A DNA stretch of 64,000 bases from Sandaracinaceae bacterium (GCA_020633195.1 JACKEC010000016.1:434001-498000); one strand, 5' to 3'; positions 1 to 10,981 are shown, counted from the first letter of the stretch. A program made the numbers and translations. The notes: generated by a model not told the origin, from the letters alone.

Positions 1-522
1 CGGCTCGAGGTACTTCGCCGCGCCTGGATCCCCGTACGCGGCCATCGCCTCGATCCCCGCCGCGACCACCGTGGCGTCCGGGTGGGACAGGAACCGCGCC
101 ACGAGCGGCAGCGGATCCGGATCGCGGATCTCGGTGAGCACGAAGGGCAGCTCCTGCATCGAGAGGCCCTGGTGATCGCGGTCGAGGGCGCGCTCGACGG
201 CGCGGGCCACCTCCTTGAAGCGCTCGAACGCCACGTCGAGGAGGGCCTCCCCGGCCTCGGCGCGGATGGTGGGCTCGGGGTGGTCGAGGATCTTCAGCAG
301 GGTGTCGGCCATCTTCGGGCCGGGCACCTGAGCGCACAGATCCGCCAGCCGGCGCAGCCGCAGCTCGGCCTCCTCGTCGTCGTCGAGGGCGAGGGCCTCT
401 TCGACCGCCCCGACGAGCTGGGGCGCGAGCTCGTCGGACGGCTCGCCGAGCAGCTCCTCCTCCGCGTCGCGGGCGGTGCGATCGGCGTCGAAGATGCGAT
501 GGAGGAGGTCGGTGTGGGGCAT
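1..522 (-). CDS. HEAT-repeat protein, N-terminal part
   Basis: The first 174 codons of a minus-strand gene lie in the window; the rest is beyond position 1. The translation begins MPHTDLLHRIFDADRT and is rich in Glu, Asp and Leu. It carries helical pairs such as MADTLLKILDHPEPTIRAEA and a second unit near residues 130-170 (PLVARFLSHPDATVVAAGIE), the D-x-x-V/I-R-x-x-A pattern of HEAT/PBS-lyase repeats. Such proteins are usually cytoplasmic scaffolds, and no catalytic motif is visible. The start is the first ATG of an uninterrupted frame, 83 nt from the divergent FHA-sigma54 gene, so the two probably share a promoter region. The exact role is unknown. Confidence 0.75.
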   Translation of the reverse strand, partial: MPHTDLLHRIFDADRTARDAEEELLGEPSDELAPQLVGAVEEALALDDDEEAELRLRRLADLCAQVPGPKMADTLLKILDHPEPTIRAEAGEALLDVAFERFKEVARAVERALDRDHQGLSMQELPFVLTEIRDPDPLPLVARFLSHPDATVVAAGIEAMAAYGDPGAAKYLEP

Positions 523-605
523 GGGAGCCCGGAGATTACGCCGAGCGAGGGGTTGGCTCCAGCGTCCCGAACGAACGTGAAAAGTGCTACGGTCCGGCTT
601 CCTGA

Positions 606-2021
<1,416 letters not shown>

Positions 2022-2031
2022 GGGGGCGCGC

Positions 2032-2871
2032 GTGTTCGACACTGGATCGCTCGACGAGCTGCTCGGCCAGGGGCGCCGCGTCGCGGTGAAGCTGGGCGCG
2101 GGCTGGTGCTCGATGTGCGACGACCTCGACCGAGAGGTCCTCGCGACCGAGGCGGGGAGGGCGGTCTTCGAGGGCGTCGCCACCTGCGGCGTAGACTTCG
2201 ACGCGGCGCCCGAGCTGGTGCGGCGGCTCGCGATCCTCGAGCTCCCGACGGTGGTGGTCCTCGGCCCGGACGGGCTCGAGGTCGGCCGCGTGGTGGGCTT
2301 CTCGGATCCGGGCTCCTGGATCGCGGAGGCGCGCGAGGCGGTGGTCGCCGACGACCCGGTCCCCGCGATGCGTGAGGGCGCCGCCGCGGGTGAGCCCCGC
2401 GCGATGCTCGCGCTCGGCGAGGCGCTCTTGAGCCGCGCCCCCGATGAGGGCGTCGCGTGGCTCGAGCGCGTGAGCTGGGGCGACGACGACCTGGCGATGC
2501 ACGCGCTCTGGGTGCTCGGCCGCTACTACCACCGCGTGTGCGCCGACCCGCGGACGGCGCGCCTCGTGTGGCAGCAGCTCGCGCTGCGCTGGCCCGATCA
2601 GCACTCGCTGCAGGCGGTGTGGTGGTACGGCAAGGCGCAGGCCGAGCTCGGCCGCGTGGACCTCGGCTCGCGCGCGTTCGAAGCGTGGGCGGAGCTCTGC
2701 CCCGGCGACGCGCGGCCGATCACGGACTGGGCGATCTACGCGGGCCGCCACGGCTACGACGCGGCGCGACCCGCGATCCGCGCCGCGGCCTCGGCGGCGG
2801 CGGAGCGCGCGCGCGGCGACGATCGTGACCAGCTCGAGGAGCTGGTGATGAACCTCTCCAAGCCGTTCTGA
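2032..2871 (+). CDS. thioredoxin-fold protein with helical C-terminal half
   Basis: 279 residues from a GTG start. The N-terminal 100 or so residues look like a thioredoxin fold: a strand (VAVKLGAGWC), then a C-S-M-C active-site pair, a later beta region with the cis-proline context LELPTVVVLGPDG, and an F-S-D-P-G-S end. The remaining residues are alpha-helical with Ala/Leu periodicity (RAMLALGEALLSRA, AQAELGRVDLGSRAFEAWAEL), resembling TPR/Sel1-like repeats. No signal peptide is seen, so a cytoplasmic thiol redox or thiol-sensing role is inferred. It lies 10 nt after the FHA-sigma54 regulator and is likely in its operon. The substrate cannot be told from sequence. Confidence 0.7.
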   Translation: MFDTGSLDELLGQGRRVAVKLGAGWCSMCDDLDREVLATEAGRAVFEGVATCGVDFDAAPELVRRLAILELPTVVVLGPDGLEVGRVVGFSDPGSWIAEAREAVVADDPVPAMREGAAAGEPRAMLALGEALLSRAPDEGVAWLERVSWGDDDLAMHALWVLGRYYHRVCADPRTARLVWQQLALRWPDQHSLQAVWWYGKAQAELGRVDLGSRAFEAWAELCPGDARPITDWAIYAGRHGYDAARPAIRAAASAAAERARGDDRDQLEELVMNLSKPF

Positions 2872-2909
2872 GGCGTCGGCTCGCGCGCTTCGCTACCCTG
2901 GACGGGCCG

Positions 2910-4304
2910 ATGCCGCGCACGCCCCATCGAGCCCTCGCGTTCGTCGCGGTCGCGCTCCTCGGCTGCGGGTCACCGGCCGAGCTCGATCCGAGCGGCGACC
3001 CCGACGAATTCTGGGCCTGGTGCACCGACGCCGGTCGAGGCCGCGCCTACGGCGGGGACGCGACCGTCGCCGACCCCGCCGACCTGACTTCGCTCGCGGG
3101 CGTCTCGCTCGTGAACGGCGATCTCGTCGTCGCGTCGGCCACCCTCGTCGACCTCGCGGGGCTCGAGGACCTGCGCTGCGTGCGCGGGGATCTGATCGTC
3201 GACGGCAACGCGCGGCTCGCGTCCCTCGCGGGGCTCGACGGCCTCGTCGCGATCGGGGGCAGCGTCGTGATCCGCCGGAACCTCGAGCTCGCCGATCTGA
3301 GCGCGCTCGCGGCGGTGCGTCACGTCGCGCCGTTCGGGCCGGGAGAGCTCACCATCACGAGCAACGCCGCGCTCCCGACCCTGCGCGGCCTCGAGGGGAT
3401 CGAGGTCGTCCACGGCGACCTCGACGTGCAGGCCAACGCCGCGCTCCTCGACGTCCGCGGCCTCGACGGCGTCTACCAGGTCGACGGCGACGTCACCGTG
3501 CGAACGAACGCGCGCCTCGTCGACCTCGACGGGCTCGGCAACCTCGGCAGCGTCGGCGGCGCCCTGCGCGTCGAGGACGACGACGCGCTCGAGGACATCG
3601 GGCTCGGCCTGCTCCGGGACGTCGATCTCGACGACGAGGGCGTCTCGACGAGCTTCGTGGGGGTCCAGATCCAGGCCAACCCCGCCCTCCGCACGGTGCG
3701 GCTCGGCCGACTCGAGCAGGCCCGCACCATCGAGATCGAGCGGAACGAGGCGCTCGAAGCGGTCGACCTCGCCGCGCTCGTCCGCGTCGACACGGACTAC
3801 CTGATCGCGGGCACCCTGACCGTGGTCTCGGAGGCGCTGGCCACGATCACCCTCGACAGCCTCGAGTCGGTGCGGGGCGACCTCCGGATCGACGGCCCGC
3901 CGCTCGACGCCTTCGTCGCTCCCCGGCTCGTCCGGGTGGACGGAGACTTCTCCATCGGCGACGACGCGGTGTTCCCGACGCGCGCGCCGGCGCTCTCGAC
4001 GCTGAGCCTCGCGAGCCTGACGACGGTCGAGGAGGCCTTCCGCGTCCGCAACACCGCGCTGGACGACCTCGCGGGGGTCCCCGCGCTCACCTCGGTCGGC
4101 CGGGAGCTCGTCATCGAGCACAACCAATTCCTGAGCGCGATCGTGGGCCTCACCGAGCTGACCACCGCTCGCTCGCTGGCGATCGCCTCGAACCGCTCGC
4201 TCCCCAACTGCGAGGCCCTCGCCGTCGAGGAGCGCCTGCGCGCGGCCGGCTTCATGGGCTCGGTCCGCATCGCGGCGAACGACGAGACGGCGACCTGTCC
4301 GTGA
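2910..4304 (+). CDS. lipoprotein with receptor L-domain-like repeats
   Basis: 464 residues. The N-terminus has a hydrophobic stretch and lipobox (ALLGC), predicting an outer-membrane or cell-surface lipoprotein. The body is a run of about 23-25-residue repeats of the type G-D-L-x-V-x-x-N-x-x-L-x-x-L-x-G-L (for example GDLIVDGNARLASLAGLDGL). This is the beta-solenoid pattern of receptor L domains and related bacterial leucine-rich surface proteins. A TACCCT box at 2894-2899 ends 10 nt before the ATG, suggesting a leaderless transcript. It converges with the next gene, leaving only 13 nt between stops. A recognition or adhesive role is likely from the fold, but the ligand is unknown. Confidence 0.75.
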   Translation: MPRTPHRALAFVAVALLGCGSPAELDPSGDPDEFWAWCTDAGRGRAYGGDATVADPADLTSLAGVSLVNGDLVVASATLVDLAGLEDLRCVRGDLIVDGNARLASLAGLDGLVAIGGSVVIRRNLELADLSALAAVRHVAPFGPGELTITSNAALPTLRGLEGIEVVHGDLDVQANAALLDVRGLDGVYQVDGDVTVRTNARLVDLDGLGNLGSVGGALRVEDDDALEDIGLGLLRDVDLDDEGVSTSFVGVQIQANPALRTVRLGRLEQARTIEIERNEALEAVDLAALVRVDTDYLIAGTLTVVSEALATITLDSLESVRGDLRIDGPPLDAFVAPRLVRVDGDFSIGDDAVFPTRAPALSTLSLASLTTVEEAFRVRNTALDDLAGVPALTSVGRELVIEHNQFLSAIVGLTELTTARSLAIASNRSLPNCEALAVEERLRAAGFMGSVRIAANDETATCP

Positions 4305-4317
4305 GCGGCCCGAGGGG

Positions 4318-6282
4318 TTAGGGCGCCACGGGGCACATCGGCGGATCCTCGACGGGGGTGGCCTCGAGCCACGCGGTCCCGAAGGTCGCGCGGCGGCCCG
4401 TGGTCGTCGGAACGAAGTCGCCGAGCCCGAGGTAGAGGAGCAGGATCGACTCCCCGCGCGCCGCGATCGCGCCGCCGAGGAGGGCGTCGCGATCGAACGT
4501 GCCCGGGCGGCCGGTCGGGCGCAGGAACGTCCCCGGGATTCCGACCTCGTCGAAGCCGCCGAGCTCGCGCCCCGCGTCGAGGTTCTGCGCGATGCGGAGG
4601 CCGAGGCCGTCGGCGCCGGAGAAGGGCGAGATCAGGTAGGTCATCACGAGCTGGTCGCCGACCACGCCGACGGAGACGGAGTCGCCCACGCTGGCGTCGA
4701 GGGGGAGCACGGCGCGCGGCCCCCGGCGACCCTCGGCGCCGACGTCTTCGAAGGTGCGGCCTCCGTCGAACGAGCGCGCCTGAACGAGCCATCGATCGCC
4801 TTCGATGGGCTCGACCCAGAAGAGCGAGATCTCCTCCTCGCCATCCTCGAGCGCGCGGCGCGTGAGGCTCAGCGATCCGGGCTCCGCCGAGGATCGCGGG
4901 GCGAGCGGGACGCCGAAGGACGCGCTGAATCGGGCGCAGTCGGGGCTCGACAGCGCCACCAATCGGCCGCCGGACTGGCGGAACACCATCAGCGCGCCTC
5001 CCCCTTCGAGCTCGGTCACCGCGCTGGCTCGGAAGGGATCCGAGGGGGAGGCCTCGATGAGGACCGTGGAGGTCCACGTGAGGCCGTCGGTGGATCGGTG
5101 GGCGTACACCCCGCCGTCGCGGGTCGTGCTCGTCGCGCACCACCCGTCCGCGAAGGGGCTCAGCGCGACGTGGACGACGTCCGCCGGAGGGATGACGCCG
5201 GGGACCGGTACATCGCAAGGGTCGCTGCCGTCGATCGTGACGTCGGCGGACAGGAAGACCCCGTCGCTGAGCAGCAGCCGCGACTCGGGCAGGTCGTCCA
5301 TGATCGCGGTGGTTTCGGCCGCGACGATCGAGAGGCTGGTGCCGCCGACGGGCTCGAGGGTCGCGGCGAGGCCAGGACCCGCGCCGGGGCGCACCCGCGA
5401 CGACGCCTGGATGGTGAGCCGATGGAGCCCCGGCTCGACCACCGCCGGGGCCCGCGTCTCCGTCGCCCCGACGCGCAGCGTGAGGGTGCGGTCGGCGAAG
5501 GTCGCCTCGACGACGGGCAGCGCCGCGGCGTACGGGGTGCCGACGGGCGTCGTCGATCCGCGCGCGAGCTCGACCCGGAACGTCGCGTCGGTGGCCGACA
5601 GGTCGACGAGCGCCGTGAGGAAGAGGTCCTCGGCCCGGCCCGAGAACGTCTGGATCGACCCGAGCGTGGAGTCCCCCCCTATCGAGGTCGCGTCCGGGCC
5701 CGGCCGGTTCACGATCGCGACGCTCGGGCCGTCGACGTAGTAGCGCGCGAGGTACTGCTCGGCGCTCTGCAGGTCGGAGGTGAAGCGCTGCGCCGCGGTC
5801 GACCGACAGGCGCGCGCGGTGATCGGGAAGAACGGCCAGCACGCCGCGTCGGCGCCGTCCGCGAGCCCGTCGCCGTCGTTGTCGCAGCCGTCCTCGCAGC
5901 GACGCGCGATGACCTCGGGGCAGAAGGGGTCGCAGTCGGGGTCGTCGCAGTCGACGAGGTCGTCGCCGTCGTCGCTGGCCCCGTTGCTGCACAGCTCCGC
6001 GCTCTGCTCCCGGCAGAGACCCGCCATCTGGCAGCTCGGATCCCGGCAGTCCACGAGGCCGTTGCCGTCGTTGTCCATCCCGTCGGAGCACGTGTCCGCG
6101 TCGCGCTCGCCGCAGCGGAACGCGCAGTCCGGATCGCGACAGTCGACGCGCCCGTCCGCGTCGTCGTCCATCTCGTTGTCGCAGATCTCGACCTGCGTCG
6201 GATCGTCGTAGGGGAAGAGCGCGAAGCAGCCCGGAAGCGCCGTCGACGCCACGAGCCCCAGCCAGAGCGCACCTCCCCTCAC
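4318..6282 (-). CDS. lipoprotein with DxDxDG metal-binding repeats and Asp-box propeller
   Basis: 654 residues from the GTG at 6282, chosen because it opens a signal peptide ending in a lipobox (TALPGC) and because a TACCCT box lies 7 nt upstream. The open frame continues a further 108 codons upstream with no signal-peptide character. Residues after the lipobox carry four Cys/Asp-rich units of the MopE kind (DNEMDDDADGRVDCRDPDC and similar), predicted to bind calcium. The C-terminal half has Asp-box-like motifs (ARSFDGGRTFEDVG, HRSTDGLTWTS), as in sialidase/BNR propellers, but the full catalytic arginine set of sialidases was not recognised. It is divergent from the Cys-rich giant at 6334. 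A surface-bound binding protein is more likely than an active sialidase. Confidence 0.75.
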   Translation of the reverse strand: MRGGALWLGLVASTALPGCFALFPYDDPTQVEICDNEMDDDADGRVDCRDPDCAFRCGERDADTCSDGMDNDGNGLVDCRDPSCQMAGLCREQSAELCSNGASDDGDDLVDCDDPDCDPFCPEVIARRCEDGCDNDGDGLADGADAACWPFFPITARACRSTAAQRFTSDLQSAEQYLARYYVDGPSVAIVNRPGPDATSIGGDSTLGSIQTFSGRAEDLFLTALVDLSATDATFRVELARGSTTPVGTPYAAALPVVEATFADRTLTLRVGATETRAPAVVEPGLHRLTIQASSRVRPGAGPGLAATLEPVGGTSLSIVAAETTAIMDDLPESRLLLSDGVFLSADVTIDGSDPCDVPVPGVIPPADVVHVALSPFADGWCATSTTRDGGVYAHRSTDGLTWTSTVLIEASPSDPFRASAVTELEGGGALMVFRQSGGRLVALSSPDCARFSASFGVPLAPRSSAEPGSLSLTRRALEDGEEEISLFWVEPIEGDRWLVQARSFDGGRTFEDVGAEGRRGPRAVLPLDASVGDSVSVGVVGDQLVMTYLISPFSGADGLGLRIAQNLDAGRELGGFDEVGIPGTFLRPTGRPGTFDRDALLGGAIAARGESILLLYLGLGDFVPTTTGRRATFGTAWLEATPVEDPPMCPVAP

Positions 6283-6333
6283 CGCCCCGAGGGTACACCT
6301 TGAACCGCTCGACCGTCGCGGGCACGATGCCTC

Positions 6334-9300
6334 ATGCGTTGGGGGCTCGGGTGGGTGATCGCGGCGTTGCTGCTCGTCGCCTGCAGCAACGCCAGCGAGG
6401 GCGACCCCTGCGGTGACGGCTGCCCGATGGGGCTCGTCTGCGCCTTCGGCCGATGCCGGACCGGGTGCTCCTCCGAGCTCGGCTGCGCGGGCGGGGACGC
6501 CACGCGGACGTGCCTCTGGGATCCCGCGAGCGAGACGTACGCGTGCTCCCTCCCGCGCGAGCAGTGCGTGGGGGTCGGCGAGTGCCCCGAGCCGCTCGTC
6601 TGCCACGCGGGCCTGTGCCGCAACCCTTGCCGCGAGGACGCCGAGTGCGGGCCCCTCGGCCGCTGCGTGGAGCAGCCCGACGGCGCCCGCGTGTGCGAGG
6701 TCGGCGCGGCCGACGACGGCGGCGTCCCCCTCATCGACTCCGGGGTCAGCGGCCGACCGATCGTCCCGCAGCGCGGCTGGACGCTCGCCGACGAGTGCGT
6801 CCCGCCGATGGAGGGCGCGGGCTGGGCGAGCATCGGTCGGGGCTGCGCCACCGACGGTGACTGCCCCCCCGAGCGGCCCTTCTGCGATCCCGAGCGCACC
6901 ACCGAGGTCTCGGTCGCGGGCGCCGATCAGCCCCTCCTGCTCCGGTCGAGCCCGGGGGGGACCTGCGTCGCGACCGCTCCGGGCACGTGCAGCACGGACG
7001 GCTGCGACGCGTGCTCGGACTGCATCGGCTCGGACTTCGACGTCGCCCCGCCCTGCTCCCGCGTCGACGACTGCCCGCCGCTGGCGGGGGGCGCCGAGCC
7101 GATCTGCGATCGGGGTCAGTGCCGACCCGCCTGCTCAACGGACGTCCCGTGCCCTGGCGGGCTGTTCTGCGACCGCGGCGCCTGTGTCCCGCCCGCGACC
7201 TGCGCGGACGCGTGCGACCCCTTCGGACCGGATCCGGAGCGCGGCGGCTGTCGCCCGGGGTACGCCTGCGAGGCCGTGTACATCGGCGTCTTCGAGCCGA
7301 CGGTCACCTACCACTGCGCCCCGGGCTGCTCCTCCGATCTCGAGTGTCAGGTGCTCGGTCGCGGCGTCAGCGAGCTGTCCTGGGATCCGAGCCTCCGGGG
7401 GGCCTGCGACGAGGGCGTCTGCGTGAACCCGGGCGGCCCGGACGGGGGCGGATTCCTCGCCGACTGCGTCGTCGACGAGGACTGCGGGGCCGGCCTCTAC
7501 TGCTCGGCCGACCGCCTCGCGCGCTTCCGCCAGCGGCCCCTCGCGGGGCCCCGCTACGGGGTCGGAGGCGGCTCCTGCACCCACCTCTGCGCGGACGACG
7601 CCGATTGTGAGGAGGGCGGTCGGTGTGACGTCTACGGGGTCTGCGGGCGCGCCTGCGAGGTCGGCGCCGAGCCCCCCGAGGATCGGCTCGGGAGGTCGGG
7701 ACACGGCGCGGGGTGCCGTCCGGGCTTCCGCTGCGGTCCCACGCCCGACCCGCTCGACGACCCCACCGCCGGCATCTGCGAAGCTGGCAACTACAACGAC
7801 CAGCGCGACGACAACATCGGCGTCGACTGCCAGAGCGGCTTCGAGCCCGTCGTGTGCTACTCGCCGGGGGGCTTCGGCTGGTGCTCGTACGACGATGGCC
7901 CGTTCTGCACGACCGTGTGCGGGATCCCCGGCCTCCCGGAGTCGGTCTGCGGGGAGCTCTCCGCGTGCGTGGAGGGTCAGTGTCGACGCCGCTGCGCCGA
8001 CGCCGAGGAGTGCAACCCCGTGGGCGGAGGTGGGTTCTCCGACACCACGTTCGCGTGCGCCGCTTCCGCGGGGGAGCGGCTGTGCACCACGCGGTGCGCC
8101 GACGCCTCCGAGTGCCCCGAAGGTGACCGCTGCCTCGATGGCTACTGCGAGTCGGACTTTCGGCGCTGCCGCACGCCGGGGAGCCGCGGCTCCAGCCCGC
8201 GGGTGTACGACGCGAGCCTCGCGACGCCCGACGCGGACGGCTGGGCGACGGTGGCCTTCCCGCCGAGCTTCATCCTCATCGAGCTCGACGCGGGCTGCGG
8301 CCTGTCCCGCATCGGCGCGGTGGAGGTGGTCGCCGAGGTCGACGGAGTGATCGAGGCGGAGATCGCCGACGACCCCTACCGGCTCCGCGCGTCGCGGCGG
8401 AGCGGCTGCGACGAGATCGGGGACCTCGGGTGCGGCGCCGACGACGGCTCGCTCCGCGTGCCCGTGACGGCGGGCCAGACCGTGTGGATCGAGGTCCTGT
8501 TCCCCTACGACATCGACACCCCCACCTTCCCGGCCCCGACGACCCTGCGGTTTCGGTTCTCGCCCACCGCGGGCTTCGGCGACGGCTGCGAGCCCGGGCG
8601 GACGATCTGCGATCCGGGCCTCGAGTGTCAGAGCTCCGCGGCGGGGCCGCTGTGCCTGCCGCCCTCGTGCGGTGACTCGGCGGTGCTCGTCCTCGATCTC
8701 CTCGCGGAGTCCACCACCGCCTCGGACGGCGCTCACTCGGTCACCCTGTCCGACTCGGGGGTCGACGTGTTCCGCCCGTCCTGCGAGGGGCCGCCCTCGG
8801 CCGACATCACGGGGCAAGACGTCTTCCTGCGCTATCAACCCTCCGAGCCCGAGCGGATCCTGATCGAGGCCCCGCAGGTGTCGGTGCGGACGACGTGTGA
8901 CGTCGCCTCGTCCGAGATCGCGTGCCGGTCGGACTTCGGCTCGCGAGGGACCGAGGGGATCCGCCTCGACGAGGACGGAACGCGGCCGCTCTTCGTCTTG
9001 CTCGAGGCCCCGACGATGACGTGGTGGGCGCGTCCTCGGCGCGCCGCCGGTCGCTCCTGCGACCCCCGGACCGACCTCTGCGCCGACGGCCTCGGCTGCA
9101 TCGACGGGATCTGCCAGGTCGGCCCCTCCGAGTGCGGGCCCGGGGTCGGCTTCGTCGATCTGGGCCGCGTCGGTCCCGGCACCCACACCTTCACGGACGA
9201 CCTCCGCTTCTGGGATCCGCTCAGCTGCGGGGGAGGGCTCTCCGGCGTCCGCGTCGTGCGCTTCACACCGACCGTCGACGTGGAGCTGACGGCCGAGTCT

Positions 9301-10071
9301 TCGACGATGGAGAGCCTCACGATCGCGGTGCGCCGAGACTGCGACGACCCCTCCACCGAGGCCGACTGCGGCTCGCGGCCGAGCGCGGGCCAGATCGGGA
9401 CGCTCCTCGCCGACGAGCCGGTCTACGTGATGCTCGGCCCGCCGAGCGGCGTCACTCCGCCCACGAGCTCGACCGTGTCGCTGACCCTCGACCCCGTCGC
9501 CCGGCTCGGCGAGGCCTGCGGCGCCGTGCCGTGCGAGGCCCGGAACGTCTGCGCGGGGGGCGTGTGCGTGGCCGGCCGCTGCGGGGACGGAGCGGTGTCG
9601 TTCCCGGAGGTCTGCGACGACGGCAACCGCGTCGCGGGGGACGGCTGCTCGGCGACCTGCGACCTCGAGGCCGTGGGTCCCGGAGGCGACACCTGCGCCG
9701 CCGCCCAGCGGGTGACCCTCGTCGCGGCCGGCGCGGGCCTCGCGGCGCGCTACCGGGCGGATCCGGCGGGCGCGACGGACACCGTGACGCCGACCTGCGG
9801 GGGCGGCGGCGTCGAGCGGGTCTTCCTGACGAGCGTGCCGCCCGGCACGTACGACGTGGACGTCCGGATCGTGTCCGGCGCGGGGACCCTGGAGGCGCGC
9901 GTGGCCCTGCAGTGCACCTCCGCCTCGCCGACGATGCCGTACTGCGCGGCCGTGGGGGGGACCGCGGCCCCCGTCACCGCCGTCGCGGTCCCCGGCGGGC
10001 TCGAGTACGTGCTGATCGCGGATCCGTCGGGCGCCGAGCCGCTGGTCTTCGATCTCGTCTTCCGGCCGTAG
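6334..10071 (+). CDS. giant Cys-rich lipoprotein with DUF4215-type repeat
   Basis: 1245 residues with an N-terminal lipobox (LLLVAC) and a very high Cys content, mainly in blocks such as CGDGCPMGLVCAFGRC and CAGGVCVAGRCGDGAV. Near residue 1090 is the myxobacterial Cys-rich repeat signature (CDDGNRVAGDGCSATC, DUF4215-like). Three later stretches of about 120 residues (around 640-760, 790-900 and 950-1050) are Cys-poor beta-rich modules, each followed by another Cys-rich linker, so the protein looks like alternating disulfide knots and beta-sandwiches. No catalytic motif was seen. It is followed by a hairpin at 10071-10093. A structural or adhesive surface protein is inferred. Confidence 0.75.
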   Translation: MRWGLGWVIAALLLVACSNASEGDPCGDGCPMGLVCAFGRCRTGCSSELGCAGGDATRTCLWDPASETYACSLPREQCVGVGECPEPLVCHAGLCRNPCREDAECGPLGRCVEQPDGARVCEVGAADDGGVPLIDSGVSGRPIVPQRGWTLADECVPPMEGAGWASIGRGCATDGDCPPERPFCDPERTTEVSVAGADQPLLLRSSPGGTCVATAPGTCSTDGCDACSDCIGSDFDVAPPCSRVDDCPPLAGGAEPICDRGQCRPACSTDVPCPGGLFCDRGACVPPATCADACDPFGPDPERGGCRPGYACEAVYIGVFEPTVTYHCAPGCSSDLECQVLGRGVSELSWDPSLRGACDEGVCVNPGGPDGGGFLADCVVDEDCGAGLYCSADRLARFRQRPLAGPRYGVGGGSCTHLCADDADCEEGGRCDVYGVCGRACEVGAEPPEDRLGRSGHGAGCRPGFRCGPTPDPLDDPTAGICEAGNYNDQRDDNIGVDCQSGFEPVVCYSPGGFGWCSYDDGPFCTTVCGIPGLPESVCGELSACVEGQCRRRCADAEECNPVGGGGFSDTTFACAASAGERLCTTRCADASECPEGDRCLDGYCESDFRRCRTPGSRGSSPRVYDASLATPDADGWATVAFPPSFILIELDAGCGLSRIGAVEVVAEVDGVIEAEIADDPYRLRASRRSGCDEIGDLGCGADDGSLRVPVTAGQTVWIEVLFPYDIDTPTFPAPTTLRFRFSPTAGFGDGCEPGRTICDPGLECQSSAAGPLCLPPSCGDSAVLVLDLLAESTTASDGAHSVTLSDSGVDVFRPSCEGPPSADITGQDVFLRYQPSEPERILIEAPQVSVRTTCDVASSEIACRSDFGSRGTEGIRLDEDGTRPLFVLLEAPTMTWWARPRRAAGRSCDPRTDLCADGLGCIDGICQVGPSECGPGVGFVDLGRVGPGTHTFTDDLRFWDPLSCGGGLSGVRVVRFTPTVDVELTAESSTMESLTIAVRRDCDDPSTEADCGSRPSAGQIGTLLADEPVYVMLGPPSGVTPPTSSTVSLTLDPVARLGEACGAVPCEARNVCAGGVCVAGRCGDGAVSFPEVCDDGNRVAGDGCSATCDLEAVGPGGDTCAAAQRVTLVAAGAGLAARYRADPAGATDTVTPTCGGGGVERVFLTSVPPGTYDVDVRIVSGAGTLEARVALQCTSASPTMPYCAAVGGTAAPVTAVAVPGGLEYVLIADPSGAEPLVFDLVFRP

Positions 10072-10093
10072 CAGGCTGCTGAAGGCAGCCTGC
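10071..10093 (+). terminator. hairpin after the Cys-rich lipoprotein gene
   Basis: A perfect 9-bp inverted repeat (GCAGGCTGC / GCAGCCTGC) with a 5-nt loop begins on the last base of the stop codon. There is only a short T pair afterwards, so it may be a processing or weak rho-independent stop. A second GC palindrome (GCGCGC GAA GCGCGC) follows at 10103-10117, and a third (TACCCG / CGGGTA) at 10185-10202. Confidence 0.5.
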
Positions 10094-10230
10094 TTCCGTG
10101 CCGCGCGCGAAGCGCGCATGCCCGTGCCCCTGCCCGTGCCCGGACCGTTCTCGTCGACCGTTCCCGTCGACCGTTCCTGCGGAATACCCGTGATCTCGGG
10201 TACGTGGAGCGCGCACGGTCACGGACGCGC

Positions 10231-10292
10231 GCACGGGCACGGGCACGGGCACGGGCACGGGCACGGGCACGGGCACGGGCAGGGGCACGGGG
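10231..10292. repeat. GGGCAC hexanucleotide array
   Basis: About ten tandem copies of GGGCAC, the last two imperfect (a G for C change), lie in the 283-nt gap between two lipoprotein genes. The rest of this gap holds short hairpins and two copies of CGACCGTTC. The array can be read as Gly-His or Ala-Arg runs but has no signal or conserved flank, so I treat it as non-coding. A one-base variant hexamer (GAGCAC) forms the arrays near 60.4 and 61.6 kb. Confidence 0.8.
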
Positions 10293-10300
10293 CAGGTCCC

Positions 10301-10322
10301 GAATGAGCAGGAGTGCTCATTC
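10301..10322. promoter_or_regulatory. 9-bp palindrome upstream of small Cys-rich lipoprotein
   Basis: A perfect inverted repeat GAATGAGCA-GGAG-TGCTCATTC sits 33 nt upstream of the start at 10355. Its symmetric TGAGC/GCTCA core resembles the TetR-type operator at 25275-25294, although the spacing is 6 rather than 4. It could be an operator or an RNA hairpin; sequence alone does not decide. Confidence 0.4.
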
Positions 10323-10354
10323 ACCCACCGCGCCGCGCGCCGCACGTTGCGCGC

Positions 10355-10885
10355 ATGCTCACCCCTTCGCCCCAGCTCGCCCGCCTCCTCGGCGCGGCCG
10401 CCGTCCTGCTCGCCGTCTGCGGCGGCTGCTTCTGGGAGGACGATCCGCCGCCCGATTCTCCGTCGTCCGGATCCGACGCCGGGGCGCTCTGCGGCGAGCC
10501 CACGCCGGACATGTGTGAGGGCAGCTGCGTCGACCTGTCGAGCGAGGCCCTTCACTGCGGGACGTGCGGCAACGCCTGCGAGAGCGACTGCCTCAACGGC
10601 CAGTGCATCTCCTGCCAGAACGTGAACGGCCGCTGGGACGTGGTCGGTGGCGACTGCCCCGTGAGCTACTGCGTCATCTCGCAGAACCTCTCGTGCGGGG
10701 GCAGCGTGGCTTGCTTCGACGCAAGCGGGGAGTCGGTCGGCACGGGGACCGTCGAGGTCTTCGACGGCTCGGTGTCGTTCAGCGCCACCGCCGGGAGCTG
10801 CAACCTCGACCTCGCTGGAGACACGGCGAGCGGGCCCTGCTCGGCGCTCGTGCTCGGGTGCACGGTGCAGGCCCGCCGGTTCTGA
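10355..10885 (+). CDS. small Cys-rich lipoprotein (Stigma-1-like motif)
   Basis: 176 residues starting at MLTPSPQLARLL; an earlier in-frame start would add 14 residues ahead of the signal peptide. The signal ends in a lipobox-like AVCGGC. Residues about 50-85 carry the motif HCGTCGNACESDCLNGQC, the Stig1/myxobacterial Cys-rich signature. A small Cys-poor beta domain with a few disulfide-prone cysteines completes the protein. It sits between two other exported-protein genes on the same strand. Function is unknown; surface display is inferred from the lipobox. Confidence 0.7.
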   Translation: MLTPSPQLARLLGAAAVLLAVCGGCFWEDDPPPDSPSSGSDAGALCGEPTPDMCEGSCVDLSSEALHCGTCGNACESDCLNGQCISCQNVNGRWDVVGGDCPVSYCVISQNLSCGGSVACFDASGESVGTGTVEVFDGSVSFSATAGSCNLDLAGDTASGPCSALVLGCTVQARRF

Positions 10886-10981
10886 GGGGTCCAGGCTCCG
10901 AACGCGTCACCCCGCGAGAGACACCCGAGCACCCGAGCCGCGGCCCGGACCGCGGGCACGACTCCTGCTGTACACGACGCC

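Noticed and set aside
4318..6282. Active sialidase call
   Set aside because: Asp-box motifs are present, but the catalytic arginine triad and Tyr/Glu pair were not recognised.
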